From assembly GCF_021401245.1 (NCBI RefSeq), contig NZ_JACBFY010000003.1:372001-436000 (forward strand): 64,000 nt of DNA, given 5' to 3'. Position numbers and translations under genes: made by a program. This DNA comes from Pseudacidovorax sp. NFM-22 (GTDB lineage: Bacteria > Pseudomonadota > Gammaproteobacteria > Burkholderiales > Burkholderiaceae_C). Below, one piece after another: positions 17,377 to 28,313 of the stretch. Below the pieces are notes generated by a model that did not search any database, was not told where the DNA came from, and saw nothing but the letters and a program-made list of their open reading frames with translations. Each line of letters starts with the position of its first letter. Position 1 is the stretch's first letter.

Positions 17377-17604
17377 GGCAAATGGGGCAATCTGCGGCGG
17401 GGTCTGGCATTTTCACTGGATTGCTCCGACTTTGCCATACACCATGGGTTGGTGGGGCGCATGGCAGGTTGATTAGCATGCTCGGGCTCGTCCGGCCGCC
17501 GGACCCCTGCGTCAGAGCCTCGTAAGACGCCCGCGGGACAGTACACCGCGTTCCCCTTTTCGCCATCAAGATCGGGCCCATCCAGCCCTCCAGGAGACAA
17601 GACC

Positions 17605-19605
<2,001 letters not shown>

Positions 19606-19619
19606 GCGCGGCCGGCGGG

Positions 19620-19639
19620 GGGCGGCCGCTGCGCCGCCC
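19620..19639. terminator. GC-rich hairpin after acs, weak terminator candidate
   Basis: Arms GGGCGGC (19620-19626) and GCCGCCC (19633-19639) with a 6-base loop, 14 bases after the acs stop. There is no T-run, so termination efficiency is doubtful. Confidence 0.35.
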
Positions 19640-19792
19640 GCCGCTGCAACACAGCGACTGCAAAGATTTGTCACCGTGCTTACAACCAAAGTGCGGGTAG
19701 ATGCGTATTGCGCGTCAGTTGGTCAGGAGCTGTTTAAGATCGGGTGCCACCGCATTACCTTTCGGTAGCGATTTTTCACAAAGCCCCGACCC

Positions 19793-20797
19793 ATGATCCT
19801 CGTCACCGGCGGCGCCGGCTTCATCGGCTCCCACACCTGCGTCGCGCTGGCGGCGGCGAACCGTCCCTTCGTCGTCCTCGACAACTTCGACAACAGCCGG
19901 CCCGATGTGCTGACGCGCGTGGGCCAGATCATCGGCCGCGAGGTGCCCTTCGTGGAGGGCGACGTGCGCGACGAGGCGCTGGTGCGGCGGGTGCTGGCGG
20001 AGCACGGCATCACGGCCGTCATCCACTTCGCGGCATTGAAGGCGGTGGGCGAGTCCATGGCGCAGCCGCTGCGCTACTACGACAACAACGTCGCAGGCAC
20101 CGTGACGCTGCTGCGGGCCATGCAGGCCTCGGGCGTGCGGCAGATGGTGTTCTCGTCCTCTGCCACCGTGTACGGCGACCCGGACACCGTGCCCGTGCGC
20201 GAGGACTTTCCCTTCCGTCCCGCCAACGTCTATGGCCACACCAAGGCCATGATGGAGCAGATGCTGGCCGACCTGTGCGCGGCCGAGCCCGACTGGCGGG
20301 TGGCGCGCCTGCGCTACTTCAACCCGGTGGGCGCGCACGAGAGCGGCCTCATTGGCGAAGACCCGCAGGGCATTCCCAACAACCTGATGCCCTATGTGGC
20401 CCAGGTGGCCGTGGGCCAGCGCGCCGAGCTGAGCGTGTTCGGCAACGACTACCCCACGCCCGACGGCACCGGCGTGCGCGACTACATCCATGTGATGGAC
20501 CTGGCCGAAGGCCATGTCGCCGCGCTCGACCACCTGGACCGCCAGGCCGGCCTGCTGACTGTGAACCTGGGCACCGGCCGCCCGGCCTCGGTGCTCGATC
20601 TGGTCAAGGCCTTCGAGCGGGCCTGCGGCAAGCCGATTCCGTACAAGGTGGCGCCGCGCCGCGCGGGCGACGTGGCCGAATACTGGGCCGACCCGGCGCT
20701 GGCAAGCCAATTGCTGGGCTGGCAGACCCGCCGCGACCTCGACACCATGTGCGCCGATGTCTGGCGCTGGCAAAGCGGCCGCGCGGCTGCCGCCTGA
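19793..20797 (+). CDS. galE: UDP-glucose 4-epimerase
   Basis: 334 residues, typical length. It interconverts UDP-glucose and UDP-galactose with bound NAD for exopolysaccharide or LPS sugar supply. The NAD-binding GGAGFIGSH is at the N-terminus, the Ser of FSSSATVYG and the Tyr-x3-Lys of NVYGHTK are the catalytic pair, and later YFNPVGAHESG and PDGTGVRDYIHVMDLA are GalE signatures. It lies 30 bases upstream of a mannose-1-phosphate guanylyltransferase gene on the same strand, so the two form a nucleotide-sugar operon. Confidence 0.95.
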   Translation: MILVTGGAGFIGSHTCVALAAANRPFVVLDNFDNSRPDVLTRVGQIIGREVPFVEGDVRDEALVRRVLAEHGITAVIHFAALKAVGESMAQPLRYYDNNVAGTVTLLRAMQASGVRQMVFSSSATVYGDPDTVPVREDFPFRPANVYGHTKAMMEQMLADLCAAEPDWRVARLRYFNPVGAHESGLIGEDPQGIPNNLMPYVAQVAVGQRAELSVFGNDYPTPDGTGVRDYIHVMDLAEGHVAALDHLDRQAGLLTVNLGTGRPASVLDLVKAFERACGKPIPYKVAPRRAGDVAEYWADPALASQLLGWQTRRDLDTMCADVWRWQSGRAAAA

Positions 20798-20827
20798 TCC
20801 TTTCTCGCTATCTACGCCTCTGCCGCC

Positions 20828-22255
20828 GTGATGCCCGTCATCCTCTCCGGTGGCTCCGGCACGCGGCTGTGGCCTCTGTCGAGGGCTGGCTGCCCCAAGC
20901 AGTTCCTGGGTCTCACCGAAGAGCAGACGCTGTTCCAGCTCACCGCGGCGCGCCTGGCGGGCCTGAACGGCAACGCGCCGGTGCGGCCGCTGGTGGTGTG
21001 CAACGACGGCCACCGCTTCATCGTGGCCGAGCAGCTCCGCGAGAAGGGTCTGAGCGCCCATGCGATCGTGCTGGAGCCCGTGGCGCGCAACACGGCGCCG
21101 GCCATTGCGGCGGCGGCCGTGACCGCGATGGCCGACGGCCAGGACCCGGTGCTGCTGGTGTTGGCCGCCGACCATGCCATTCCCGACACCGCCGCCTTCC
21201 ACGAGACCGTGCGCGCCGGCCTGTCCGCTGCCGAGGCGGGCAAGCTGGTCACCTTCGGCATCGTGCCGACGGCACCCGAGACGGGCTACGGCTACATCAG
21301 CGTCGCCAACCGCATCGACGCCGCGGCGCCGGTGGCGCCCATGGCCGTGCAGGCCTTCGTCGAGAAGCCCGACCTGCAGACCGCCCAGGGCTACCTGGAG
21401 GGTGGCCGGCACCTGTGGAACAGCGGCATGTTCCTGTTCAAGGCCTCGGCCTACCTGCAGGAGCTGGAGCGCTTCGCGCCCGCCATCGCCCGCGCTGCGC
21501 GCGAGGCCGTCGAGAAGGGCAAGAAGGACCTGGATTTCGTGCGCCTGGACGCCGAGGCCTTCGCCACCTCGCCCGAGGACTCCATCGACTACGCCGTGAT
21601 GGAGAAGACCGACAAGGCCGTGGTCGTGCCGCTGCGCGCCGGCTGGAGCGACGTGGGCGCCTGGAACGCCGTGTGGGAAGTCAGCGCCAAGGACGCGCAG
21701 GGCAACGCCTTCCGCGGCGATGTGGTGGCGCACGAGGTGCGCAACAGCCACGTGCATGCCGAGCACCGCCTGGTGTCGGTGCTGGGCATCCAGGACGTGG
21801 TGGTCGTCGAGACGGCCGACGCCGTGCTGGTGGCCAGCAAATCCAGGGTGCAGGACGTCAAGAAGATCGTCGAGAAGCTCAAGGCCGACGGCCGCTCCGA
21901 GGCCTCGGCGCACCGCAAGGTCTACCGGCCCTGGGGCGCCTACGACTCCATCGACCATGGCGACCGCTACCAGGTCAAGTGCATCACGGTGAAGCCCGGC
22001 GAGAAGCTGTCGGTGCAGATGCACCACCACCGCGCCGAGCACTGGATCGTGGTGTCGGGCACGGCCAAGGTGCAGATCGGCGACAAGGAGATCCTGCTCT
22101 CCGAAAACCAGTCCACCTACATCCCGCTGGGCGTGATCCACGCGCTGGAGAACCCCGGCAAGATCCCGCTGGAGCTGATCGAGGTGCAGTCGGGCGCCTA
22201 CCTGGGCGAGGACGACATCGTCCGCTTCTCCGACCGCTACGGCCGCGTGGGCTGA
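20828..22255 (+). CDS. manC: Mannose-1-phosphate guanylyltransferase/mannose-6-phosphate isomerase
   Basis: About 475 residues; start is GTG at 20828 or, more likely, the ATG immediately after it at 20831 (MPVILSGGSGTRLWPLSR). The N-terminal two-thirds is the GDP-mannose pyrophosphorylase with the nucleotide signature GGSGTRLWPLSR and FVEKPD. The C-terminal about 130 residues are a cupin-type isomerase domain (KVYRPWGAYDSID, SVQMHHHRAEHW). Such bifunctional enzymes (ManC/AlgA/XanB) make GDP-mannose for O-antigen, alginate or capsule. With galE upstream it supplies sugar nucleotides; no glycosyltransferase gene is in the window. Confidence 0.93.
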   Translation: MMPVILSGGSGTRLWPLSRAGCPKQFLGLTEEQTLFQLTAARLAGLNGNAPVRPLVVCNDGHRFIVAEQLREKGLSAHAIVLEPVARNTAPAIAAAAVTAMADGQDPVLLVLAADHAIPDTAAFHETVRAGLSAAEAGKLVTFGIVPTAPETGYGYISVANRIDAAAPVAPMAVQAFVEKPDLQTAQGYLEGGRHLWNSGMFLFKASAYLQELERFAPAIARAAREAVEKGKKDLDFVRLDAEAFATSPEDSIDYAVMEKTDKAVVVPLRAGWSDVGAWNAVWEVSAKDAQGNAFRGDVVAHEVRNSHVHAEHRLVSVLGIQDVVVVETADAVLVASKSRVQDVKKIVEKLKADGRSEASAHRKVYRPWGAYDSIDHGDRYQVKCITVKPGEKLSVQMHHHRAEHWIVVSGTAKVQIGDKEILLSENQSTYIPLGVIHALENPGKIPLELIEVQSGAYLGEDDIVRFSDRYGRVG

Positions 22256-22391
22256 GCGTCGCGCCTTCGCCGACCGCGGCCACCTGTTGCGCGGCCGACC
22301 CACAGCGGGCGGCGCCCGTGGCCGACACGGCCGCGCGGCCTGGCCGATGTACAACCCGGGGCTTTCCACATCGAAAAAGAGAGGAAGCCCC

Positions 22392-22946
22392 ATGGGTGTG
22401 CGCTCCATCGTCCTGTTCGTCATCGCCATCGTCATCGCGGCCCTTGCCGCGCTGAACTGGGGCACGCTGTCGGCGCCCACCGCCATGTCGCTGGGTGTCA
22501 CCACGGTCACGGCACCGCTGGGTCTGGTCATGCTGGGCCTGACCGTGCTGCTGGCCGCCTTCTTCCTGGCCTATGTGCTGTGGCTGCAGGGCACGGTGCT
22601 GCTCGACGCCCGCCGTCACACCAAGGAACTGCAGGCCCAGCGCGAGCTGGCCGACAAGGCCGAGGCCAGCCGCTTCACCGAGCTGCGCACCTTCCTCGAA
22701 ACACAGGAAAACGCCCACATGGCCCGCAATGGCGAGCGCCATGCGGCCCTGCTGGCCCGCATCGAACAGCTCGAAACCGCCCTGCGCCAACGTGCGGAGC
22801 AGGCGGACAACACGCTGGCCGCGCACATCGGCCAGCTGGAAGACCGGCTGGATCGACGGGCCGCTGCCGCGACCGCGTCGACGCCCGTGGCCGTGACGCC
22901 GCTCAGCGCCGCGCCGGCGCCCGTGGCCTTCGACCCGCGTCCCTGA
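22392..22946 (+). CDS. LapA-like two-pass membrane protein with coiled coil
   Basis: 184 residues from the ATG at 22392, preceded by a purine-rich GAGAGGAAG. Two membrane segments (SIVLFVIAIVIAALAALNW and LGLVMLGLTVLLAAFFLAYVLW) are followed by an approximately 85-residue charged helical region with heptad character (ELQAQRELADKAEASRF, LARIEQLETALRQRAEQA) and an Ala/Pro/Thr-rich tail. This is the plan of LapA/DUF1049 proteins, which in gammaproteobacteria act with LapB in LPS control. No lapB gene is adjacent here, so function is uncertain. Confidence 0.7.
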   Translation: MGVRSIVLFVIAIVIAALAALNWGTLSAPTAMSLGVTTVTAPLGLVMLGLTVLLAAFFLAYVLWLQGTVLLDARRHTKELQAQRELADKAEASRFTELRTFLETQENAHMARNGERHAALLARIEQLETALRQRAEQADNTLAAHIGQLEDRLDRRAAAATASTPVAVTPLSAAPAPVAFDPRP

Positions 22947-23063
22947 GGGCGCACATTCGGCCGCCGACCGCGGCCACCGCCTCGGAGACAGGGGCGGACC
23001 GGAGGGGCCGGTACAGTGCTCGTTTCGCATTTCCGACGAGACAGCCCCGAAAGGACGCCCGCA

Positions 23064-23981
23064 ATGACCACCCCCTCCCTCGACTTCAACGGCCGTGTGG
23101 CCATCGTGACCGGCGCCGGCGGCGGCCTGGGCCGGCAGCATGCGCTGGCCCTGGCGCGTCGCGGCGCCAAGGTGCTGATCAACGACCTGGGCGGCGCGGT
23201 GGACGGGCAGGGCGGCTCGCCCACGGCGGCGGAGCGCGTGGCGCAGGAGATCCGCGACATGGGCGGCGAGGCGCTGGCCAATGGCGCTTCGGTGACCGAC
23301 TTCGCCGCCGTGCAGGCGATGGTGCAGCAGGCGGTGGACGCCTGGGGCCGTGTCGACGTGCTGGTCAACAACGCCGGCATCCTGCGGGACAAGAGCTTCA
23401 GCAAGATGGAGCTCGACGACTTCCGCCTGGTGGTGGACGTGCACCTGATGGGCGCCGTGCACTGCACCAAGGCCGTGTGGCCGATCATGAATGCGCAGAA
23501 GTACGGCCGCATCGTCATGACCAGCTCCTCCTCGGGCCTGTACGGCAACTTCGGCCAGAGCAACTACGGCGCCGCCAAGATGGCGCTGGTCGGCCTGATG
23601 CAGACGCTGAGCCTGGAAGGCGCCAAGAACAACATCCACGTCAACTGCCTGGCGCCCACGGCCGCCACGCGCATGACCGAGGGCCTGATGCCGCAGGAAG
23701 TGCTGGACGCCCTCAAGCCCGAGGCCGTGGTGCCGGCCATGCTGGTGCTGGCGCACGAATCGGCGCCCACGCGCACGGTGCTGTGCGCCGGCGCCGGCAC
23801 CTTCGAGGCCGCGCACATCACGCTGACGCAGGGCGTGCACCTGGGCCTGGGCGACACGGTGCCCGAGCAGCTCGCCGCGCGCCTGGCCGAGGTGACTGAC
23901 CGCAACGGCGAGCAGGTGCCCCAGAGCGGCTCGGCCCAGGGCACCAACGAAGTCAGCCAGGCGATGGCGGCACAGCGCTGA
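23064..23981 (+). CDS. Short-chain dehydrogenase/reductase, 3-hydroxyacyl-CoA dehydrogenase type
   Basis: 305 residues from the ATG at 23064, with AAAGGA upstream. The NAD(P) loop TGAGGGLGRQHA, the NNAG motif (VLVNNAGILRD), the catalytic Ser in MTSSSSGLYGNFGQ and Tyr-x3-Lys (SNYGAAK) are all in place. The insertion LINDLGGAVDGQGGSPTAAE and the length above 300 are typical of the SDR half of peroxisomal multifunctional enzyme type 2, so the likely substrate is a (3R)-hydroxyacyl-CoA. It stands alone; a REP-type repeat cluster follows. Confidence 0.85.
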   Translation: MTTPSLDFNGRVAIVTGAGGGLGRQHALALARRGAKVLINDLGGAVDGQGGSPTAAERVAQEIRDMGGEALANGASVTDFAAVQAMVQQAVDAWGRVDVLVNNAGILRDKSFSKMELDDFRLVVDVHLMGAVHCTKAVWPIMNAQKYGRIVMTSSSSGLYGNFGQSNYGAAKMALVGLMQTLSLEGAKNNIHVNCLAPTAATRMTEGLMPQEVLDALKPEAVVPAMLVLAHESAPTRTVLCAGAGTFEAAHITLTQGVHLGLGDTVPEQLAARLAEVTDRNGEQVPQSGSAQGTNEVSQAMAAQR

Positions 23982-23998
23982 GGCCGGCGGACGTTCCG

Positions 23999-24327
23999 CA
24001 CCGTTCGCGCGGAGTTCAGTTGAAGCGCTGCGCCCCGGCTTCGACAGGCTCAGCCCGAACGGGTGGGGTGGGTGGCTTGACCGTTTCACATACCCACATA
24101 CCCACATACCCACATACCGTTCGCGCTGAGCTTGTCGAAGCGCTGCGCCTCGGCTTCGACAGGCTCAGCCCGAACGGATGGGGTGGGCGGCTCGACCGTT
24201 CCACAGACCGTTCGCGTGGAGCTTGGTCGGAGCGCTGGGCCCCGGCTTCGACAGGCTCAGCCCGAACGGTTGGGATGGGTGGCTCGACCTTCCCACATAC
24301 CGTTCGCGCTGAGCTTGTCGAAGCGCC
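23999..24327. repeat. REP-type repeat cluster (TTCGACAGGCTCAG family), first cluster
   Basis: The 384 bases between the SDR gene and the EF-hand gene hold no gene but at least three tandem units of about 60-100 bases. Each is an imperfect inverted repeat: CCGTTCGCGCTGAGCTTGTC on one arm, GGCTTCGACAGGCTCAGCCC on the other. Units start near 23999, 24117 and 24208, with a half unit at 24299. The same element recurs at 30829-30990. Such elements are often found between convergent genes in Comamonadaceae-like genomes. Confidence 0.85.
24087..24118. repeat. Octamer tandem repeat (CACATACC)4
   Basis: Four perfect copies of CACATACC back to back inside the REP cluster; one more isolated copy lies at 24294-24301, at the equivalent place of another unit. 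Slippage-prone intergenic microsatellite. Confidence 0.85.
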
Positions 24328-24365
24328 TCCCTAATCCCCTAACGAACCGCGCGCGCAGGGGCGCA

Positions 24366-26603
24366 TCACCCCCCTGGCGTCTGCACCGTGGCCGGCGCCG
24401 CGCCGCCCGGCATCGTCGCCGCCGGCTGCACGGCCTGCGGCAGATGCCGCTCGAGCCAGCCCGTGCGCCAGCCCCACACCACCAGCGCGCCGGCGACCAC
24501 CAGCACGCCCAGCCCCACCAGCCAGCCGCTGCTGCGGTCGGCATAAGGGTCCTGCAGCACACGCTTGGCGCCCGGCGGCAGTTTGGCCATCCGCGACAAC
24601 GATCCGCCCAGCCGTACGCTCACCTTCATCCGCCCGTTGATGGCCCAGCCGCTCGCATCCAGGATCGGGCCCAGGCTGCGCTGGCGCAGCTTGATCCAGG
24701 CGATCAGCATGCTCGGCCCCGAGATGGCCACCACCACGCCGACCAGCGCAATGGGAATCCACGGCCCCAGGTCGACGAACTTGGTGAACATGGCCACGAG
24801 CACCGCGCTGATGCTGCCCATGGCCACGCCCAGCGCGGCCACGGTGCCCACGTCGATGCGGCCGGGCAGCTTGGGCAGGGCGGCCGGCTGCCCGGCGGTG
24901 GCCGGCGGCACGGCCTTGTCGGCCGTGGCCACGGTGGTCGCCACGCTGCTCAGGCTGGCCTGGGCCGTGGCCTCGCTGGCGGCGGCGCGCTTGGCCACCT
25001 GCTCCTCGACCAGTCGGATGAACTTCTTGTAGGGCGCCACGAAGGCCTGCGCCACGCTGGTCGGGTTGTCGATCAGCTGGGTGATGGTGGCGTCCCAGTC
25101 CTTGCCCTCGCGGTCGTAGAACACGCCGTTGCGGCCGACGAACAGGAAGTCGGTGTCGCCCGCGGTGAAGGCGGCCACGATGGTCTGCTTGTCCTTGCCG
25201 CGGGTGCATTCGCAGTAGGCCAGGCAGGTCTTGGCCAAACCGGCCAGCATGGCGTGCTTCTTGGCGTCGGCGACCCGCACCACCAGGTCGCAGCTGCGGC
25301 CGTCCAGGTACAGGCGCCCGGCCTGGAAGATGGCGCCCCGCCGGGCGTAGAAGTCCTCGAACGAGACGAAGTTGCGCAGCAGCCGGTACAGGTCGCGCTT
25401 GAAGCGCAGCAGCCGTTCCAGGTCGACGAGGCGCTGGTTGTGGGCCTCTTCCGCCTCGTCCTGGGTGAGCAGGGCCAGCACGGCGGCTTCGGCTGCGAGC
25501 CAGGTTTCGAGTTTGTCGGGCGGTGTATCGGCCGCGCTGCCCAGCCGGGTCGGCGGGCGGCTGGCCAGCCAGCGGCGGCAGGGCGCCAGCCGCTCGCGCA
25601 GCAACGCCCACTGCCCCTCGTCGATGGCTTCGAGTGCCTCGCCCAGCAGCGGTGCGACGGCGCGCTCGCGCAGCTGGGTCAGCGCGCCGGCCCAGGCCGG
25701 ATTGACGCGGCCCGCCATCGGCAGCGTACGGCCGGGCGCCACCGGTGCCAGCGGCAGGGCGGCCAGCGCGGGCGAGTGTGTGTCGATGGCGCTGCCCGCC
25801 AGCGCGTCGTAGGCCGCCGAGGCCGGGTTGAGGGCCGGGACGGCCTGCGGATCGAAGGCCGCCACGCTGCAGCGGGCGAAGAAGTCGTCCACCTTGGCTT
25901 CGACGGCATCGAGTGCCGCCGCGGCCGCCAGCGTGGCCTCGCCCAGCGGCATGGTGGCGTCGTCGCTCACGGCCTTGGCCTGCCAGTCCGCCAGCGCGTG
26001 CGCCTGCTGGAAGAAGGCCTCGGCCTGGGCCCGCTGGATGCCCATGGCGCCGCTGCGATCCGCGACGCCGCCCTGGGTCTGGATGATCCGCTCGATGACG
26101 GCGCGGACGCCGTCGTCCTCCGCGGTCGCAGGGGTGATGACGCCGTCGCCGTTGAACCGCAGGGATGCGAGCAGTTCGCTGCGTCCCGTCACATCCTCCA
26201 GCGTGAGCGCGGCGGCTTCTTCCTTGCCGACGATGCGCAGGATGCGCCGGGCCTCGGCATGCAGCGCGCTGCGGTCGGCAATGTCGTCGGGGGAGAGGGT
26301 GTCGCCGCCCGTGATGAGCAACTGCGCGTCGCGCAATTCGCCGCAGGCCCATTCGCAGGCGGCGATCAGCTCGGGCGGACGGATGCGCCCGTCGTTGTTG
26401 GTGTCGATGAGGGCGAGGGTGCGGCTGTCGAATTCCAGGCCCTGCACCGGGCAGGCCAGGGCGACCCACAGCTTGCGGTCCAGCTGGCCGATGTAGGCGA
26501 TGTCCTCGCCCCGGCGGATCAGCACCTGGTCGACGCCGCCGGTGCGGGCGAATTCCCAGACGTGGCGCCCGGGGGGGGCCACGTCCGGCGTATCAGCGCT
26601 CAA
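24366..26603 (-). CDS. EF-hand domain membrane protein of unknown function
   Basis: About 745 residues if translation begins at TTG 26601-26603, which overlaps the TGA of the upstream HPF-like gene (TTGA). The frame is open further upstream, but there it runs antisense or out of frame to the HPF-like gene and is not credible. A canonical EF-hand loop lies at 67-78 (DTNNDGRI...E) and a degenerate one at about 149-156 (RFNGDGVI). The middle is long and helical. The C-terminal third has three hydrophobic stretches (VAALGVAMGSISAVLVAMF, WIPIALVGVVVAISGPSML, GWLVGLGVLVVAGALVVWGW). A calcium-responsive membrane protein is plausible; the family is not recognised and no reaction can be assigned. Confidence 0.75.
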   Translation of the reverse strand: MSADTPDVAPPGRHVWEFARTGGVDQVLIRRGEDIAYIGQLDRKLWVALACPVQGLEFDSRTLALIDTNNDGRIRPPELIAACEWACGELRDAQLLITGGDTLSPDDIADRSALHAEARRILRIVGKEEAAALTLEDVTGRSELLASLRFNGDGVITPATAEDDGVRAVIERIIQTQGGVADRSGAMGIQRAQAEAFFQQAHALADWQAKAVSDDATMPLGEATLAAAAALDAVEAKVDDFFARCSVAAFDPQAVPALNPASAAYDALAGSAIDTHSPALAALPLAPVAPGRTLPMAGRVNPAWAGALTQLRERAVAPLLGEALEAIDEGQWALLRERLAPCRRWLASRPPTRLGSAADTPPDKLETWLAAEAAVLALLTQDEAEEAHNQRLVDLERLLRFKRDLYRLLRNFVSFEDFYARRGAIFQAGRLYLDGRSCDLVVRVADAKKHAMLAGLAKTCLAYCECTRGKDKQTIVAAFTAGDTDFLFVGRNGVFYDREGKDWDATITQLIDNPTSVAQAFVAPYKKFIRLVEEQVAKRAAASEATAQASLSSVATTVATADKAVPPATAGQPAALPKLPGRIDVGTVAALGVAMGSISAVLVAMFTKFVDLGPWIPIALVGVVVAISGPSMLIAWIKLRQRSLGPILDASGWAINGRMKVSVRLGGSLSRMAKLPPGAKRVLQDPYADRSSGWLVGLGVLVVAGALVVWGWRTGWLERHLPQAVQPAATMPGGAAPATVQTPGG

Positions 26604-26965
26604 TCGCCCAGGCCGGCGTCGATGCCGGCCGTGCGGATGGTGGTGCGGTCGCGGTGGTCGGTGCGCTTGCCGATGGCGGTGTCCAGCGCGCGCTTGAGCT
26701 TGTCGAGGGCGCAGCGGAAGGCCTCGTCCTGGGTGGGCGCGTCCTGCGAGGTGGCGATCGGCGCATGGCCTGCGAGCCGGGCTTCCATGGTGCAGCGCTT
26801 GTCGGCCTGACCGCCGCGGGCGGCGTTCTCGTCGCTCAGGTGCACCTCGACGCGGGTGACTTCCTCGGCAAAGCGGTGCAGTTGCTGACGCAGTTCGGCG
26901 TCGGCCCAGCGCTCCAGCGACTCCTTGTTCTCGATGCCGTTGCCGGTGTTGACCTGGATCTGCAT
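26600..26965 (-). CDS. HPF/RaiA-like ribosome-associated protein
   Basis: 121 residues from the ATG at 26963-26965, preceded by AAGGAG with good spacing. Proteins of this family bind the 30S subunit and help stall or dimerise ribosomes in stationary phase. Features that fit are the starting strand MQIQVNTGNGI, the helix KESLERWADAELRQQLHRF, the strand VTRVEVHLSDEN and the acidic/basic second helix ending EAFRCALDKLKRALDTAIGK. It is less canonical than the main HPF and may be a diverged stress paralogue. It is coupled by TTGA overlap to the EF-hand membrane protein gene. Confidence 0.75.
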   Translation of the reverse strand: MQIQVNTGNGIENKESLERWADAELRQQLHRFAEEVTRVEVHLSDENAARGGQADKRCTMEARLAGHAPIATSQDAPTQDEAFRCALDKLKRALDTAIGKRTDHRDRTTIRTAGIDAGLGD

Positions 26966-27237
26966 GAAATGGGCTCCTTTGTCGGTGAGGGCCGGTCGGC
27001 AGGGATGCTGTGCCGGCCATGGGGACGAGCTTGCACTGTGCCCCAGCCCGCGGCGGGCCGGCGTAGGCCAAGGCCAATGCGTGCTTGCAGGCGAGGCCGG
27101 CGGCGAGCGGCGACAATCCGGCCCCTTCGCCGCCGTGGTGCGCTGCCGCGCCATGCCCCACGGCCCCGCCCCTGCGGCGGGCCGACGCGCCCTTCCCGCG
27201 CGCTTTCCTTCCCCTGTCTCCTCGCCCGACTGCTGCC

Positions 27238-28242
27238 ATGACGATCCAATGGTTTCCCGGCCACATGCATGCCACCCGAAAGGCCATCACCGAGCGGATG
27301 AAGACCACCGACGTCGTGATCGAGCTGCTGGACGCGCGCCTGCCCGGCTCCAGCGCCAACCCGGCGCTGGCGGCCATCACGGCCAAGAAGCCGCGGCTGA
27401 AGATCCTGAACAAGCAGGACCTGGCCGACCCGGCCCGCACCGCCGAATGGCTGGCCCACTACCAGGCGCAGGAGGCCACCGGTGCCATCGCGCTGGACGC
27501 CAGCCAGACGCCGCCGGCCCAGCGCGCGGCCATCATCGAGGCCTGCCACCGCCTGTCACCCAACCGCGGCGGGCTGGCCAAGCCGATGCGGGTGCTGATC
27601 TGCGGCGTGCCCAACGTGGGCAAGTCCACGCTGATCAACACCCTGAGCCTGAAGCGTCAGGCCAAGGCCGCCGACGAGGCCGGCGTGACCAAGCAGGAGC
27701 AGCGCATCCTGCTGGCCGACGACTTCTACCTGTACGACACGCCGGGCATGCTGTGGCCCAAGATCATCGTGCCCGAGAGCGGCACCCGCCTGGCCGCCAC
27801 CGGCGCCGTGGGCCGCAATGCGTACGACGACGAATCGGTGGCGCTGGACGTGCTGGCCTACCTCAAGGCCCAGTACACCGAGCCGCTGCGCGCCCGCTAC
27901 AAGCTGCCGGCCGACAACGCCCAACTGGCGCTGTGCACCCAGCCCGACGAGGACATCCTGGGCGCCATCGGCCGCAAGCGCGGCGCGCTGCTGGGCGGCG
28001 GCCGCATCGACACCCAGAAGGCCGCCGAGGCGGTGCTCACCGACCTGCGCAGCGGCGTGATCGGCCGCATCACGCTGGAGACGGTCAACCAGTTCCTGGG
28101 CTGGCTGGCGGCGGGGCGCAAGGCCGAGGCCGAGCTCAAGCGCCAGCGCGCCGCGGCCCTGCGCGCCCGGGGGCGCGGGCGCGATGCGGATGCCATCGAG
28201 CAGGACGAGAACTGGGGCGGTCCTTCCGAAGAAGAGGGCTGA
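27238..28242 (+). CDS. ylqF: Ribosome biogenesis GTPase YlqF/RbgA family
   Basis: 334 residues from the ATG at 27238 (MTIQWFPGHM, the conserved family start). The GTP motifs are circularly permuted, as in YlqF: G4 NKQD at 58-61 comes before G1 GVPNVGKST at 123-131 and G3 DTPG at 167-170. The family assists late assembly of the 50S subunit. The C-terminus is rich in Arg/Ala and ends acidic. No strong ribosome binding site is seen before the ATG. The gene is divergent from the HPF-like gene, so both flank a common 272-base control region; a ribosome theme on both sides may be coincidence. Confidence 0.92.
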   Translation: MTIQWFPGHMHATRKAITERMKTTDVVIELLDARLPGSSANPALAAITAKKPRLKILNKQDLADPARTAEWLAHYQAQEATGAIALDASQTPPAQRAAIIEACHRLSPNRGGLAKPMRVLICGVPNVGKSTLINTLSLKRQAKAADEAGVTKQEQRILLADDFYLYDTPGMLWPKIIVPESGTRLAATGAVGRNAYDDESVALDVLAYLKAQYTEPLRARYKLPADNAQLALCTQPDEDILGAIGRKRGALLGGGRIDTQKAAEAVLTDLRSGVIGRITLETVNQFLGWLAAGRKAEAELKRQRAAALRARGRGRDADAIEQDENWGGPSEEEG

Positions 28243-28313
28243 ACGCCTGTCCCTCCGCCGCGGCCCCGCCGTTCGACACCGGCGGCGCCCCGCCTTTCCT
28301 TGCCAGATACGCC

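Noticed and set aside
19715-22531. Very long minus-strand frame (938 codons) opposite galE and manC
   Set aside because: His/Arg/Val-rich shadow of well-supported genes on the other strand.
24087-24118. Possible CRISPR array
   Set aside because: Repeat unit of 8 bases without spacers, inside REP elements; a microsatellite.
24366-27440. Extended N-terminus for the EF-hand protein
   Set aside because: The extra stretch runs out of frame through the HPF-like gene and has no protein-like character; the TTG overlap start is preferred.
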